From UMGS1933 sp045593405 (GTDB taxonomy: Bacteria; Bacillota; Clostridia; TANB77; CAG-508): a DNA stretch of 64,000 nt. Positions 19,400 through 29,284 of this stretch are shown one piece after another. A program made the translations under genes and the position numbers. The stretch's first letter is position 1. Every line of letters begins with the position of its first letter. The notes beneath the pieces are model-generated. The model saw only the letters and a list, made by a program, of their open reading frames with translations, searched no databases and was not told the origin of the DNA. Location of the stretch: positions 1-64,000 of the forward strand of contig JAZNWN010000004.1 of the NCBI GenBank assembly GCA_045593405.1. The letters are read 5' to 3'.

Positions 19400-19670
19400 A
19401 AACTTGAATAAAAACTATGAAAAAGAGGAGTAAATTTAAAACTGCTTTTGTAGAGAAAAGAAGTCAGAGGCTGAAAGCTTCTTAAAGTAAGATAAATTGA
19501 AGGTAGCTTTGGAGTTGATAATTTGAACATGTAAAAAATAGCATTATTAGAATTATTCGTAAATCTGCGTTAAAGATATTAAAGATGTATATAAATAAAT
19601 TTATATATAAATTAAGGTGGTACCGTGAGAAAAAAGCTCGCCCTTTAGAATAAAGGGCGAGCTTTTTATA
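19400..19670 (+). promoter_or_regulatory. T-box riboswitch controlling valS
   Basis: The leader holds the antiterminator core AAGGTGGTACCGTGAG (19614-19629), followed by the strong terminator at 19630-19668. A long Stem I lies upstream. The segment GAAGGTAGC near 19500-19508 fits a specifier loop with a GTA (Val) codon followed by a purine, matching the valS gene downstream. Uncharged tRNA-Val would stabilise the antiterminator and allow transcription. This accounts for most of the gene-free stretch 19366-19730. Confidence 0.92.
19630..19668 (+). terminator. T-box regulatory terminator
   Basis: A perfect stem AAAAAGCTCGCCCTTT / AAAGGGCGAGCTTTTT with a five-base loop directly follows the T-box sequence. 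It competes with the antiterminator. Confidence 0.92.
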
Positions 19671-19676
19671 ATCCAA

Positions 19677-19698
19677 AATTCGACGAGATTTGGGCGGA
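19677..19698. repeat. Solo right end of the CCGCCAAA element
   Basis: AATTCGACGAGATTTGGGCGGA matches the right terminal repeat of the full elements, with small changes. It lies 30 bp upstream of valS. Confidence 0.6.
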
Positions 19699-19730
19699 AT
19701 GTAAGAAGAAAATTTTAAGGAGGAATTTAT

Positions 19731-22412
19731 ATGTGTAATAATTGCAAACACAATTTAGAAGGTGCATATACACCAAACGAATTTGAAGAAGAAATATACA
19801 AAAATTGGGAGGAAAAAGAGTATTTTAAGCCAAGTATGAACAAACAAAAAGAAAGTTACTGCATAATGATGCCACCACCAAATGTAACAGGAAAGCTACA
19901 TATGGGGCATGCATTAGATGGAACATTGCAAGATATTTTAATTAGATATAAAAGAATGCAAGGTTTTAATACATTATGGCTTCCAGGAACAGACCATGCT
20001 GCAATTTCTACAGAAGTAAAAATAGTAGAAAAATTAAAAGAAGAAGGAATAAATAAAACAGATTTAGGAAGAGAAAAGTTCTTAGAAAAAGCATGGGAAT
20101 GGACAGAAGAATATGGTGGAACAATAGTAAAACAACAAAAAAGATTAGGATGCTCAGCAGATTGGTCAAGATCAAGATTTACAATGGATGAAGGATTATC
20201 TGAGGCAGTTTTAACAGTATTTAAAAAACTATATGATAAAGGTTTAATCTATAAAGGAAAAAGAATGATAAATTGGTGTCCTTGCTGTAATACATCAATA
20301 TCAGATGCAGAGGTTGAATATGTAGAAGAAAACACTCATTTATGGCATATTAAATATAAAGTTAATGGAACTGAAGATAAATACTTAATAGTTGCAACAA
20401 CAAGACCAGAAACAATGCTTGGAGATACTGCAGTTGCAGTGCATCCAGATGATGAAAGATATAAAGATTTAGTTGGAAAAACTTGCATACTTCCAATAAT
20501 GAACAAAGAAATTCCAATTATAGCAGATGAATTTGTTGAAACAGAATTTGGAACAGGTTGTGTAAAAATAACACCAGCACATGACGTAAACGATTATCAA
20601 GCAGGATTAAAACATAATCTTGAAATAATACAAGTATTTGATGAAAACTTTAAAATGGGAAATTTACATCCAGATTTTGCTGGAATGGATTTATATGATG
20701 CAAGAAAGAAGATAGTAGAAGAATTAGAAAAAATTGGTGCACTAGTAAAAATAGAAGATTACAGACATAATGTTGCAAAACACGATAGATGCAAAACAAC
20801 AGTTGAACCTAAAATATCAGACCAATGGTTTGTTGCAATGCAAGAACTTGCAAAACCAGCAATAGAAGCTGTGAAAAAAGGTGATACAAGATTTGTACCA
20901 GAAAAATTTGAAAAAACATACTTTAATTGGTTAGAAAATATCCAAGACTGGTGTATATCAAGACAAATTTGGTGGGGACATCAGATACCAGCATATTATT
21001 GCAATAATTGTGGAGAGATAACTGTAGATGTAAAAAAACCGGGAAAATGTTCAAAATGTGGGCATAAGGAATTAGTACAAGACCCAGACACATTAGATAC
21101 TTGGTTTAGTTCAGCATTATGGCCATTTTCAACTTTAGGTTGGCCAAATAAAACGGAAGAATATAAAACATTTTTCCCAACAAATACATTAGTAACAGGA
21201 TACGATATTATATTCTTTTGGGTTGTAAGAATGATGTTCTCAAGCTTAGAACAAACAGGAGAAGTACCATTTAAAGATGTATTTATACATGGAATAATAA
21301 GAGACAGCCAAGGAAGAAAAATGTCTAAGAGTTTAGGAAATGGAATTGATCCACTAGAAATTATAGAAAAATATGGAGCAGATGCTTTAAGATTTTCTTT
21401 AGTATCAGGAACAACAGCTGGAAACGATATGAGATTTATGCCAGAAAAATTAGAAGCAGCCGGAAATTTTGCAAATAAAATTTGGAATGCAGCAAAATTT
21501 GTTTTGATGAATTTAGAAGATTATGATATGCAAACAGTAATGATGGATGAAAAAGGAATACCCGAAAATTTACAAGTAGAAGATTTATGGATATTATCAA
21601 AATTAAACACATTAGCAAGAGAGGTTGCACAAAATATAGATAATTATGATTTAGGAGTAGCTATTGACAAGATACAAGGATTTATATGGAATGAATTTTG
21701 CGATTGGTATATAGAAATAGTAAAAACAAGATTATATAACAAGGAAGAATCTTCATTACAAAACAGAAGAACTGCTCAATATGTATTAAATAAAGTATTA
21801 GGAGACTCATTGAAATTATTACATCCATTTATGCCTTTTGTAACAGAAAAAATTTATAAAGAGTTATACAATAATGATGAAAGTATTATGATTTCTGAAT
21901 ATCCAAATTATGATAAAAGTTTTGATTTTAAATTAGAAGAAGAAAAAATAGAACAAATAAAAGAAGCAATAACAGGAATAAGAAATGTTAGAACAAAAAT
22001 GAATGTACACCCATCAAAGAAATCAAAATTAATATTTATAACTAAAAAATATGAAGAAGTTATAAAAGCATCTGAAGAATTTATAAAAAAACTAGGTTTT
22101 TGTGAAGAAATAGAAATAAAAGAAAATAAAGAAAATATACCACAAAATGCAGTAAATGTAGTAACATCAGAAATGGAAATATTTATACCATTTACTGACC
22201 TAGTAAACATAGAAGAAGAAACAGCAAGATTAGAAAAAGAAAAAGAAAAAATACTAAGTCAAAAAGAAATTACAGACAAAATGTTAGGAAATCCTGGGTT
22301 TGTAGCAAAAGCACCAGCAAATAAAGTTGAAGAAGAAAAGCAAAAGCAAGAAAAATTTAATGAAATGATAAAAGCAATAGACGAAAGAATAGAAAGTTTA
22401 AAAAATATGTAG
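19731..22412 (+). CDS. valS: Valyl-tRNA synthetase
   Basis: This 893-residue class I synthetase has the HIGH-type motif PNVTGKLHMGHAL (about 47-59), editing-domain sequence TTRPETMLGDTAVAVHPDD, a zinc site (CPCCNTSISDAEVEY), the KMSKS loop GRKMSKSLGNGIDP, and a C-terminal ValRS coiled coil (LVNIEEETARLEKEKEKI). It charges tRNA-Val and is controlled by the T-box upstream. Start: ATG after AAGGAGG. No CGG codon interrupts this long gene. Confidence 0.98.
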   Translation: MCNNCKHNLEGAYTPNEFEEEIYKNWEEKEYFKPSMNKQKESYCIMMPPPNVTGKLHMGHALDGTLQDILIRYKRMQGFNTLWLPGTDHAAISTEVKIVEKLKEEGINKTDLGREKFLEKAWEWTEEYGGTIVKQQKRLGCSADWSRSRFTMDEGLSEAVLTVFKKLYDKGLIYKGKRMINWCPCCNTSISDAEVEYVEENTHLWHIKYKVNGTEDKYLIVATTRPETMLGDTAVAVHPDDERYKDLVGKTCILPIMNKEIPIIADEFVETEFGTGCVKITPAHDVNDYQAGLKHNLEIIQVFDENFKMGNLHPDFAGMDLYDARKKIVEELEKIGALVKIEDYRHNVAKHDRCKTTVEPKISDQWFVAMQELAKPAIEAVKKGDTRFVPEKFEKTYFNWLENIQDWCISRQIWWGHQIPAYYCNNCGEITVDVKKPGKCSKCGHKELVQDPDTLDTWFSSALWPFSTLGWPNKTEEYKTFFPTNTLVTGYDIIFFWVVRMMFSSLEQTGEVPFKDVFIHGIIRDSQGRKMSKSLGNGIDPLEIIEKYGADALRFSLVSGTTAGNDMRFMPEKLEAAGNFANKIWNAAKFVLMNLEDYDMQTVMMDEKGIPENLQVEDLWILSKLNTLAREVAQNIDNYDLGVAIDKIQGFIWNEFCDWYIEIVKTRLYNKEESSLQNRRTAQYVLNKVLGDSLKLLHPFMPFVTEKIYKELYNNDESIMISEYPNYDKSFDFKLEEEKIEQIKEAITGIRNVRTKMNVHPSKKSKLIFITKKYEEVIKASEEFIKKLGFCEEIEIKENKENIPQNAVNVVTSEMEIFIPFTDLVNIEEETARLEKEKEKILSQKEITDKMLGNPGFVAKAPANKVEEEKQKQEKFNEMIKAIDERIESLKNM

Positions 22413-22420
22413 GAATTACA

Positions 22421-22569
22421 TCCGCCGCACGCAGGGGTTTTATATATTTTTAAAGTGAATTTCCTCGAGGGGGGACCGTCGTAGGCTGTTAAAGACGAAG
22501 TCTTGTTACAGCGCCGGTGGGAAGAAATGAGCGAATTAAAATATATAATCCTCGACAAGATGCGGCGGT
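22421..22569. repeat. CCGCCAAA inverted-repeat element (MITE-like), full copy 1
   Basis: The element has terminal inverted repeats (TCCGCCGCACGCAGGGGTTT / TATAATCCTCGACAAGATGC, diverged) and a GC-rich core including GGGGGGACCGTCG and the hairpin CTGTTAAAGAC...GTCTTGTTACAG. About 150 bp, non-coding. Confidence 0.8.
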
Positions 22570-22584
22570 ATATTTTTTGTGATT

Positions 22585-23371
22585 TTAGTTTTCAAATTTT
22601 CCCAGCCTATATGTTACAAAGAAGCAAAGTGAACCAAGAAGAATTCCTAATAAATATTCAAATGAAAATACAAACCCAGGAGAAATTACCAAAACTGATC
22701 CCAATACAAAACCTAAAATCAAAAAATAAGTATAAGACTTAAAATGAGAAAATAGGAAATTAATCAAAAACATAAAAATAACGCTACCTAGAATAAGCCC
22801 GATACCAAGAGGAATAAGAATAGAAAAATTCAAGCTAGAAATAGCAGATAAATAACTAGAATAAACACCAAGCATCATTAAAATAACAGTTTTACTGATG
22901 CCAGGAATAACAATTCCAGCAGACATAAGAAAACCAGATAAAATAAGGTATGAATTAGAAAAAGAAGAATGTGAAGTCACAGCATTTTTTTCTAACACAA
23001 TCAAATAAATACTAAAAACAAAACTAACAATCAAACACATAATATGTGAAAAAGTGAGTTTTGAAACTTCACTTTGTTTAAAAACAATAGGAACACTACC
23101 TAAAATAAGACCAATAAAGGCATAAGAAGTAGTAATATAAAAATTATTAAAAGCAACCTGTAAAAACTTACTAAATAGAAAAATACCCACTAAAGCTCCT
23201 AAAATAATAGGAAAAAGAAAGGTAGCATTTTTTTTTATGTTTTTAAAAAAATGCAAACAAGAATCAATAAGTTTTTCATATAGACCAAAAGCAACACAAA
23301 AAATTCCGACTACTAATACCAGGAAGAATTGCACCAGCTCCAATTAAAACACCGATTAAAAAACCTTTCAA
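22585..23371 (-). CDS. DUF368 membrane protein, candidate polyprenyl-phosphate transporter (PopT-like), needs a +1 shift at CGG
   Basis: The gene reads as complement(join(22585..23307, 23309..23371)), 261 residues. The start is TTG with TAGGTGG upstream. It begins MKGFLIGVLIGAGAILPGIS, then, after skipping the C at 23308, SGIFCVAFGLYEKL. The GAGAILPGISSG motif is the hallmark of DUF368, and the repeated half-motif SAGIVIPGISKTVI appears later. There are about eight membrane helices. DUF368 proteins are known to recycle undecaprenyl phosphate across the membrane. Frame 0 would end after 31 residues. It is encoded on the opposite strand from its neighbours. Confidence 0.88.
23305..23308 (-). 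other. +1 frameshift site CGGA in the DUF368 gene
   Basis: The context on the minus strand is AGT-C-GGA-ATT. The CGG follows codon 21. The restored glycine completes the family motif LPGISSG. Confidence 0.9.
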
Positions 23372-23538
23372 AGAAACCACCTACAAATAATATACGTAAA
23401 AACAATAAAAATATGAGCTTTTATAGATACAAAATATTGATAAAAAGCAAAGTATCACTTGAGGTTTACCTTGCTTTTGTGTTATACTATGTGAGGGCGA
23501 ATGCTAGTGTCAACCCAATTATAAAAAAGAGGTAATAA

Positions 23539-24234
23539 ATGGAAGAAATTATTTGTTTAATAATATGTATTAGTGCAATAATTTTATTAAAATTTATTTT
23601 TAAAATTAATATAAAAAAAGCAAAAGCTATAGAAGAAAATTTGGAAATGCAACAAATAACAGATAAATTTCCAGAAAATATTGAAATAGCAAAAGAAATG
23701 CTAGAAATGTTAGATAATAAAAATGTAAAAATAGAGCAAGCAAAAGACACAAAAACAAGTTTATATATTGCTATTACAAATAAAATATCAATTGCAGATA
23801 TTAAAGACAACTATGGAAGGATACAGACAATTGCACATGAATGTATGCACTCAGTTCAAGATAGAAGACTACTTATGTTTAATTTTATATTTTCAAATAT
23901 TACAATTTTGTATTTTATAACTATTACTATTTTGAGCGTATGTAATATTGTGAAAAATAGTATTTTACAAATATTCATATTGACAATGCTTGCATTTATA
24001 CAATTTGCAGTAAGAGCATTTTTAGAAATAGATGCAATGACAAAATCAAAATACTTAGCACAAGAATACATAGAAAAGAAAAACTTGTGTACAAAAAAAG
24101 AAATAGACGAACTTATTAAAGAATACGATAAAATAAACAAAATAGGAATACCATTTATACTAGACAATTTAATTACAAATGCATTAGTAAGAATAAGTAT
24201 TTATATATTAATAGTTAGCATACAAAAAGGCTGA
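23539..24234 (+). CDS. Putative membrane zinc metallopeptidase
   Basis: This 231-residue protein has an N-terminal membrane helix (about 4-22), an HExxH-type motif in AHECMHSVQD (about 100-109), and two further helices at about 118-160. It resembles small neutral zinc metallopeptidases of the Zn_peptidase_2 type, where HEXGHAXQ is usual. A candidate third ligand is not obvious. SD GAGGTAA precedes the ATG. Substrate unknown. Confidence 0.6.
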   Translation: MEEIICLIICISAIILLKFIFKINIKKAKAIEENLEMQQITDKFPENIEIAKEMLEMLDNKNVKIEQAKDTKTSLYIAITNKISIADIKDNYGRIQTIAHECMHSVQDRRLLMFNFIFSNITILYFITITILSVCNIVKNSILQIFILTMLAFIQFAVRAFLEIDAMTKSKYLAQEYIEKKNLCTKKEIDELIKEYDKINKIGIPFILDNLITNALVRISIYILIVSIQKG

Positions 24235-24277
24235 CACATTATTTAACAAGTAGAAAGAATCAATTTTAGGAGAATAT

Positions 24278-24814
24278 ATGTTAAGAAATATTTGGAAACA
24301 TTTTAAATTAATAACAAAACATAAATGGTATGTATTTAAACTATCAGTAAAAGCTGGAATCTCATTTAGAGGATTAGTGCATGATTTATCAAAATATTCA
24401 CCGGCAGAATTTATTGAAAGTTGCAAATATTACCAAGGAAATAGAAGTCCAATAACATTTGCAAGAAGAGACAAGGGATATTCAATGGCATGGTTACATC
24501 ATAAAGGGAGGAATAAACATCATATAGAATATTGGTATGATTGGAATACTAAGGAAATGCCTGTGATACCATATAAATATGCAGTTGAAATGATTTGTGA
24601 TCACATAGCAGCAGGGCAAGTATATAGAAGAAAAGAATGGAATAAAGAATATCCATTAGAGTATTGGAATGAAAGAGAAACAGTAAGACATTTATATAAT
24701 CCAAAAACAGAAAAATTTATAACAATAATAAAAGAAGAAATAGCAAAAGACGGAATAGATAAAATTATTAATAAAAAACACTTAAAAAAACAATACCAAA
24801 AGTATTGTTGCTGA
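24278..24814 (+). CDS. DUF5662 family protein
   Basis: This 178-residue protein has the conserved pattern of the DUF5662 family: KHKWYVFKL at the N-terminus, a GLVHDLSKYSPAEF motif, HHKGRNKHHIEYW, and EMICDHIAAG. The paired His and Asp residues suggest an HD-like metal fold. Family members are small cytoplasmic proteins of unknown function found in Firmicutes and phages. SD AGGAGA precedes the ATG. Confidence 0.75.
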   Translation: MLRNIWKHFKLITKHKWYVFKLSVKAGISFRGLVHDLSKYSPAEFIESCKYYQGNRSPITFARRDKGYSMAWLHHKGRNKHHIEYWYDWNTKEMPVIPYKYAVEMICDHIAAGQVYRRKEWNKEYPLEYWNERETVRHLYNPKTEKFITIIKEEIAKDGIDKIINKKHLKKQYQKYCC

Positions 24815-24821
24815 TATGAAA

Positions 24822-24968
24822 GTCGCCAAACGCAGTGGCTTTATATATTTTAAAAGCGAATTTTCTGGGGGGACCGCCGTGAGCTGTTAAAGGCGGAGCC
24901 TTGTTACAGCGCCGATGGGAAGAAATGAGCGAGTTAAAATATATAAACCACGACGAGATTTGGCGGAC
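24822..24968. repeat. CCGCCAAA inverted-repeat element, full copy 2
   Basis: The left end is GTCGCCAAACGCAGTGGCTT and the right end is ACGACGAGATTTGGCGGA. The GC-rich core has GGGGGGACCGCCG and CTGTTAAAGGC...GCCTTGTTACAG. It ends 9 bp before the lepA Shine-Dalgarno sequence. Confidence 0.85.
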
Positions 24969-24986
24969 TTTGAGAGGAGGCAAATT

Positions 24987-26795
24987 TTGGACAAGCAAAA
25001 ATATATAAGAAATTTTAGTATAATAGCACATATAGATCATGGAAAATCAACACTTGCAGATAGGCTTATTGAAAAAACAGGATTACTTAGTCAAAGAGAG
25101 ATGGAAAGCCAAGTACTAGACAATATGGATTTAGAACGTGAACGAGGAATAACAATAAAAGCACAAGCTGTAAGAATGAAGTATAAAGCAAAAGATGGAA
25201 ATGAATATATATTAAATTTAATAGATACACCAGGTCATGTGGATTTTAATTATGAAGTATCAAGAAGCTTAGCAGCATGTGAAGGTGCTATTTTGGTTGT
25301 GGATAGTAGCCAAGGAGTAGAGGCTCAAACACTTGCAAATGTATATTTAGCACTAGACAATAATTTAGAAATATTACCAGTAATAAATAAGGTAGATTTG
25401 CCAAATGCAAGACCAGACGAAATAAAAAAAGAAATAGAAGATATAATAGGAATACCTGCAGAAGATGCACCTCTTGTATCTGCAAAATCTGGATTAAATA
25501 TAGATGAAGTTTTAGAAAGAATAGTTACAGACTTTCCTGCACCAATGGGAGATAAGGAAAAACCATTAAAATGTTTAATATTTGATTCTTTTTACGATAA
25601 TTACAAAGGAGCAGTAAGCTATGTAAGAGTAGTTGAAGGTTCAGTAAAACCTGGGGATGAAATATTGTTTATGGCTACAAATAAAAAGTTTGTAATTACA
25701 GAACTTGGATATTTAGAGCCAGGTAAATATGCTCCAGCTGAAAAATTAGAAGCAGGGGAAGTTGGTTATATTGTAGCAAGTATAAAAACAGTAAGTGATT
25801 TAAATGTTGGTGACACTATAACAAAAGTAAGTAATCCAGCTACTGAGCCATTACCAGGTTATAAAAAAGCAAATTCAATGGTTTATTGCGGATTATATCC
25901 ATTAGATGGTGGAGATTATGAAAGATTAAAGGATGCATTAGAAAAATTAAAATTAAATGATGCAGCACTTGAATATGAACCAGAAACTTCTGTAGCATTA
26001 GGATTTGGTTTTAGATGTGGATTTTTAGGTCTTTTGCACCTAGAAATAGTACAAGAAAGATTAGAAAGAGAGTTTGATTTAGATTTAATTACAACTGCAC
26101 CATCAGTTATATATAAGGTTTATAAACAAGATGGAGAGGTATTAGAAATTTATAATCCAATAGATTTGCCACCAATTGGGCAAATATCATATATAGAAGA
26201 ACCAATAGTAAAAGCAGAAATATTACTTCCAAAAGAATATGTTGGAAATGTAATGGAAATATGTCAAGAAAGAAGAGGAACATATTTAGACATGAAGTAT
26301 ATAGACGCTACAAGGGTAATACTTTATTATGAGCTTCCTTTAAATGAAATAATTTATGACTTTTTTGATACATTAAAATCTAAAACAAAAGGATATGCGT
26401 CTTTTGATTATGAATTTAATACATATAGAAAATCAGACTTGGTTAAACTGGACATACATATACATGGTGAACCAGTGGATGCCTTGTCATTTATAGTCCA
26501 TAAAGACTCTGCTTATGCAAGAGGAAGAAAAATGGCAGAGAAATTAAAAACAGTTATACCAAGACATTTATTTGAAGTACCAATTCAGGCAGTAGTAGGA
26601 GCAAAAGTAATTGCAAGAGAAACAATATCAGCAATGAGAAAAGACGTTCTTGCAAAATGCTATGGTGGAGATGTAACGAGAAAGAAAAAATTGCTAGAGA
26701 AACAAAAAAAAGGTAAAAAGAAAATGAGACAAATAGGTAGTGTGGAGGTTCCACAAGAAGCCTTTTTAGCGGTTTTAAAATTAGATGATGAATAA
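24987..26795 (+). CDS. lepA: Elongation factor 4 (LepA)
   Basis: This 602-residue translational GTPase starts at TTG 6 bp after GAGGAGG; a longer frame would run through the upstream repeat. It has G1 AHIDHGKST, G3 DTPGHVDF, G4 NKVDLP, and the LepA C-terminal domain (GAKVIARETISAMRKDVLAK). LepA back-translocates or remodels stalled ribosomes. Its Arg codons include CGT and CGA (GAA CGT GAA CGA), showing these CGN codons are read normally. rlmB follows. Confidence 0.97.
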   Translation: MDKQKYIRNFSIIAHIDHGKSTLADRLIEKTGLLSQREMESQVLDNMDLERERGITIKAQAVRMKYKAKDGNEYILNLIDTPGHVDFNYEVSRSLAACEGAILVVDSSQGVEAQTLANVYLALDNNLEILPVINKVDLPNARPDEIKKEIEDIIGIPAEDAPLVSAKSGLNIDEVLERIVTDFPAPMGDKEKPLKCLIFDSFYDNYKGAVSYVRVVEGSVKPGDEILFMATNKKFVITELGYLEPGKYAPAEKLEAGEVGYIVASIKTVSDLNVGDTITKVSNPATEPLPGYKKANSMVYCGLYPLDGGDYERLKDALEKLKLNDAALEYEPETSVALGFGFRCGFLGLLHLEIVQERLEREFDLDLITTAPSVIYKVYKQDGEVLEIYNPIDLPPIGQISYIEEPIVKAEILLPKEYVGNVMEICQERRGTYLDMKYIDATRVILYYELPLNEIIYDFFDTLKSKTKGYASFDYEFNTYRKSDLVKLDIHIHGEPVDALSFIVHKDSAYARGRKMAEKLKTVIPRHLFEVPIQAVVGAKVIARETISAMRKDVLAKCYGGDVTRKKKLLEKQKKGKKKMRQIGSVEVPQEAFLAVLKLDDE

Positions 26796-26817
26796 ATATT
26801 TTGATTAGATGAAGATA

Positions 26818-26848
26818 TCCGCCAAATCTCGTCGGGGTTATATATTTA
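26818..26848. repeat. Solo end of the CCGCCAAA element
   Basis: TCCGCCAAATCTCGTCGGGG followed by TTATATATTT is nearly identical to 13811-13844. It lies just upstream of the rlmB ribosome binding site. Confidence 0.75.
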
Positions 26849-26877
26849 TAAATATAAAATATCTTATGGAGGTATAT

Positions 26878-27642
26878 ATGAGTAAAAAAGAAAAAAAATT
26901 TGAAGAAGCTTATCAAGATCAAATAGAAGGACGTAATGCTGTATTAGAACTATTAGAAACAGGCAAAGATATAAACAAAATATTTATAGCAAATGGAGAA
27001 AAACATGGTTCTATAAATAAAATTATATCTATTGCAAAAGCAAGAAAAGTTGTAATAGTAGAAGTAGATAGAGCAAAGCTAAACCAGATGACAATGTCAG
27101 ATAATCATCAAGGAGTAATTGCAATAGTACCTCCTTTTGATTATTGTGAAGTAGAAGATATTATAGAAGAAGCAAGAGTGAAAAATGAAAAGCCTTTTAT
27201 ATTAATTTTAGATGGGATAGAAGATCCTCACAATTTAGGGTCAATAATTAGAACTGCAGAAACAGCAGGAGTTCATGGGATAATAATTCCAAAAAGAAGA
27301 GCAGCAACAGTAAATAGCACAGTATATAAAGTGTCTGCAGGTGCAGTAGAACATATGAAAGTTGCAAGAGTAAATAATTTAAATGAAACAATAAAATATT
27401 TAAAAGAAAATGACATTTGGATATGTGGGACAGACATGGATGCAAGAAATTATTATTATAATGAAAAATTTGATGGTCCAATTGCAATAGTAATAGGAAG
27501 TGAAGGATTTGGAATGAGTAGATTGGTAAAAGAGAATTGTGACTTTCTAGTAAAAATACCAATGAAAGGAAAAATAACATCATTAAATGCTTCAGTATCA
27601 GCAGGAATTGTAATGTATGAAGTAGTAAAGCAAAGATTATAA
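26878..27642 (+). CDS. rlmB: RlmB-type rRNA (guanosine 2'-O) methyltransferase
   Basis: This 254-residue SpoU-family enzyme has an N-terminal L30e-like substrate domain (EGRNAVLELL) and the three SpoU motifs LDGIEDPHNLGSIIRTA, IVIGSEGFGMSRLV and IPMKGKITSLNASVSAGI. The family forms a trefoil knot and uses AdoMet. The best assignment is RlmB, which modifies G2251 of 23S rRNA, though related SpoU enzymes with tRNA targets cannot be excluded. ATG follows TGGAGG. Confidence 0.9.
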   Translation: MSKKEKKFEEAYQDQIEGRNAVLELLETGKDINKIFIANGEKHGSINKIISIAKARKVVIVEVDRAKLNQMTMSDNHQGVIAIVPPFDYCEVEDIIEEARVKNEKPFILILDGIEDPHNLGSIIRTAETAGVHGIIIPKRRAATVNSTVYKVSAGAVEHMKVARVNNLNETIKYLKENDIWICGTDMDARNYYYNEKFDGPIAIVIGSEGFGMSRLVKENCDFLVKIPMKGKITSLNASVSAGIVMYEVVKQRL

Positions 27643-27643
27643 A

Positions 27644-27682
27644 AATAATTTGCAAAGGCATAAGCCTTTGCAAATTATTTTT
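27644..27682. terminator. Bidirectional terminator after rlmB
   Basis: AATAATTTGCAAAGGC-ATAA-GCCTTTGCAAATTATTTTTT is a perfect long stem with a T run on + and an A run on the other side. The small minus-strand gene stops inside it. Confidence 0.9.
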
Positions 27683-27887
27683 TACATTCTATTATAGTAT
27701 TATTTCTAACAGCCTCAATTAACCAATCAATAAGTTTTTGAGGTACATCAGCATGTTCAACTAGAACTTTAGAAATACAATCAATTTGTTTTTGATTTTG
27801 TAAATATTCTTCATTAGCACAAAATTTATTTGTTTTATTAGAAGTTAACGTATTTTTTACATTATTTAAAACTACATTTTTTGACAT
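27675..27887 (-). CDS. Small hypothetical protein, 70 residues
   Basis: I do not recognise this 70-residue protein. The start is ATG with AGAGGAG 8 bp upstream. It has three cysteines (CANEEY, DCISKV, ECKK) and an Ala/Ile-rich C-terminal helix. It uses normal A-rich codons, and its stop codon overlaps the shared terminator, which supports a real transcription unit. The neighbouring HTH gene on the same strand may be linked. Confidence 0.55.
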   Translation of the reverse strand: MSKNVVLNNVKNTLTSNKTNKFCANEEYLQNQKQIDCISKVLVEHADVPQKLIDWLIEAVRNNTIIECKK

Positions 27888-28002
27888 ATTAATATCTCCT
27901 CTTACAAAATATGGAATAATATATACCATATTTTACCAATACGAATATAACATGTCAAGCAAAAAGTTTACAAAAGTAAATTAAAAATTAATAAATTATT
28001 AT

Positions 28003-28332
28003 TTATTTCATTAACATAGTTAAATCTCTAATTATCTCGAATGCCTTACAAACTTCATCTTTATTATATTTATGTAGTAATTCTCCAGCATAAGTTTCTA
28101 TAGAGCTTTCTAACCCACGAAGTAGATAATCACAAGATACATTTGCTTTTTCACATATTTCAATAGCCTTTTCTACAGTTAAGCCTCTCAAACCACTTTC
28201 AACAGTACCAAGATATTGATTTTTCATACCTATTAAATTTGCAAACTGTACTTTTGTCATATGCATTTTCTTTTCTCTAATTTCTTTAACACGACTTCCA
28301 ATTTCTATTTTTAAAATTTCCTTATTTATCAT
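28003..28332 (-). CDS. XRE-family HTH transcriptional regulator
   Basis: This 109-residue protein has an N-terminal Cro/C1-type HTH: SRVKEIREKKMHMTKVQFA, NLIGMKNQYLGTVESGLRG, then VEKAIEICEKANVSCDYLLRG. The short C-terminal helical region may dimerise. It is divergent from the Spo0A-like gene 150 bp away and could regulate it or itself. The intergenic region has imperfect repeats of TATGTAAAATTATGTAGAAA near 28403-28430 that could be an operator. Confidence 0.85.
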   Translation of the reverse strand: MINKEILKIEIGSRVKEIREKKMHMTKVQFANLIGMKNQYLGTVESGLRGLTVEKAIEICEKANVSCDYLLRGLESSIETYAGELLHKYNKDEVCKAFEIIRDLTMLMK

Positions 28333-28480
28333 ACAAAATCTCCTTCTATTTAATCTATAAGTTAATTTTAATATACAAATGATTTGAAAAAATAAATTAA
28401 AAGTATGTAAAATTATGTAGAAATATGCAAATTTATATGATATATTATAACCAAATTAAGAAACAAAGTGAGTGATAAGT

Positions 28481-29281
28481 ATGGAAAACAAACCAATGTC
28501 ATTATTATTAATTGAAGATGATGAAATTGAATGTAAAAAATTTAAATCATATGTGGAAACACTAGATAATGTAAAACTTGTGGGAGTTACAAATTCTAGT
28601 GATAAAGGTTTAGAATATTTTAAAACATTTCTTCCAGAAGCTATTGTACTAGATATAGAATTACATAAAGGGCAAGGATCTGGTATAGAGTTTATTGAAA
28701 ATGCTAAAAAGTATATGAGTGATTTTAGGCCAATAATAGTTGTGACTACAAATGCAGCTTCAAGTATCTTATATGATAAACTTCATGAAGAAGGAGTAGA
28801 TTTAATATTTTATAAGAAACAAACAGATTATTCTCCGAAATTAATAATATCTTCTTTACTTTCGCTTAGAAAAACATTACATAAATTTAATAATGCAGAT
28901 AAGAATTCAGAAATATTTGTAGAAACACCAGCTGAATATGAAACTAAGATTTCAAACAAAATAAATGCTGAATTAGATTTAATAGGAATTAGTTCACACT
29001 TAAAAGGAAGAGAATATATTCATGATGCTATAATGTATTTAATAAAAGAGAAAGATAATAATTCAAGTGAGACGGTATTTAATTATTTAGCAAATATACA
29101 TATGAAATCTTCTAGTAGTATTAGTAGAGTAATGCAAACTGCTATAAATAATGCATGGAGAAAATCATCTCCAGAAGATTTAGAGATGTATTATACAAAC
29201 AAAATTAATTATCATACAGGAGTACCAACTCCTACAGAACTTATATATTATTACAAACAGAAAATTATAAAAAATTTATAA
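28481..29281 (+). CDS. Spo0A-like response regulator
   Basis: This 266-residue protein has an N-terminal receiver domain with acidic pocket LLIEDDEIE, phosphoacceptor Asp in IVLDIELHKG, Thr in VVTTNA and Lys in FYKKQT. The C-terminal part resembles the Spo0A DNA-binding domain: IGISSHLKGREYIHDAIMYL, and SSSISRVMQTAINNAW matching the recognition-helix region. It is divergent and may be a Spo0A paralogue rather than Spo0A itself. ATG at 28481 is chosen; GTG at 28472 is an alternative. Tandem Spo0A-box-like sites lie just after the stop, and a kinase lies downstream. Confidence 0.82.
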   Translation: MENKPMSLLLIEDDEIECKKFKSYVETLDNVKLVGVTNSSDKGLEYFKTFLPEAIVLDIELHKGQGSGIEFIENAKKYMSDFRPIIVVTTNAASSILYDKLHEEGVDLIFYKKQTDYSPKLIISSLLSLRKTLHKFNNADKNSEIFVETPAEYETKISNKINAELDLIGISSHLKGREYIHDAIMYLIKEKDNNSSETVFNYLANIHMKSSSSISRVMQTAINNAWRKSSPEDLEMYYTNKINYHTGVPTPTELIYYYKQKIIKNL

Positions 29282-29284
29282 TAT

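Noticed and set aside
28472..28480. GTG at 28472 as start of the Spo0A-like gene
   Set aside because: ATG at 28481 is nine bases downstream and fits the receiver-domain start; the SD is weak for both, so this is a preference and not certain.
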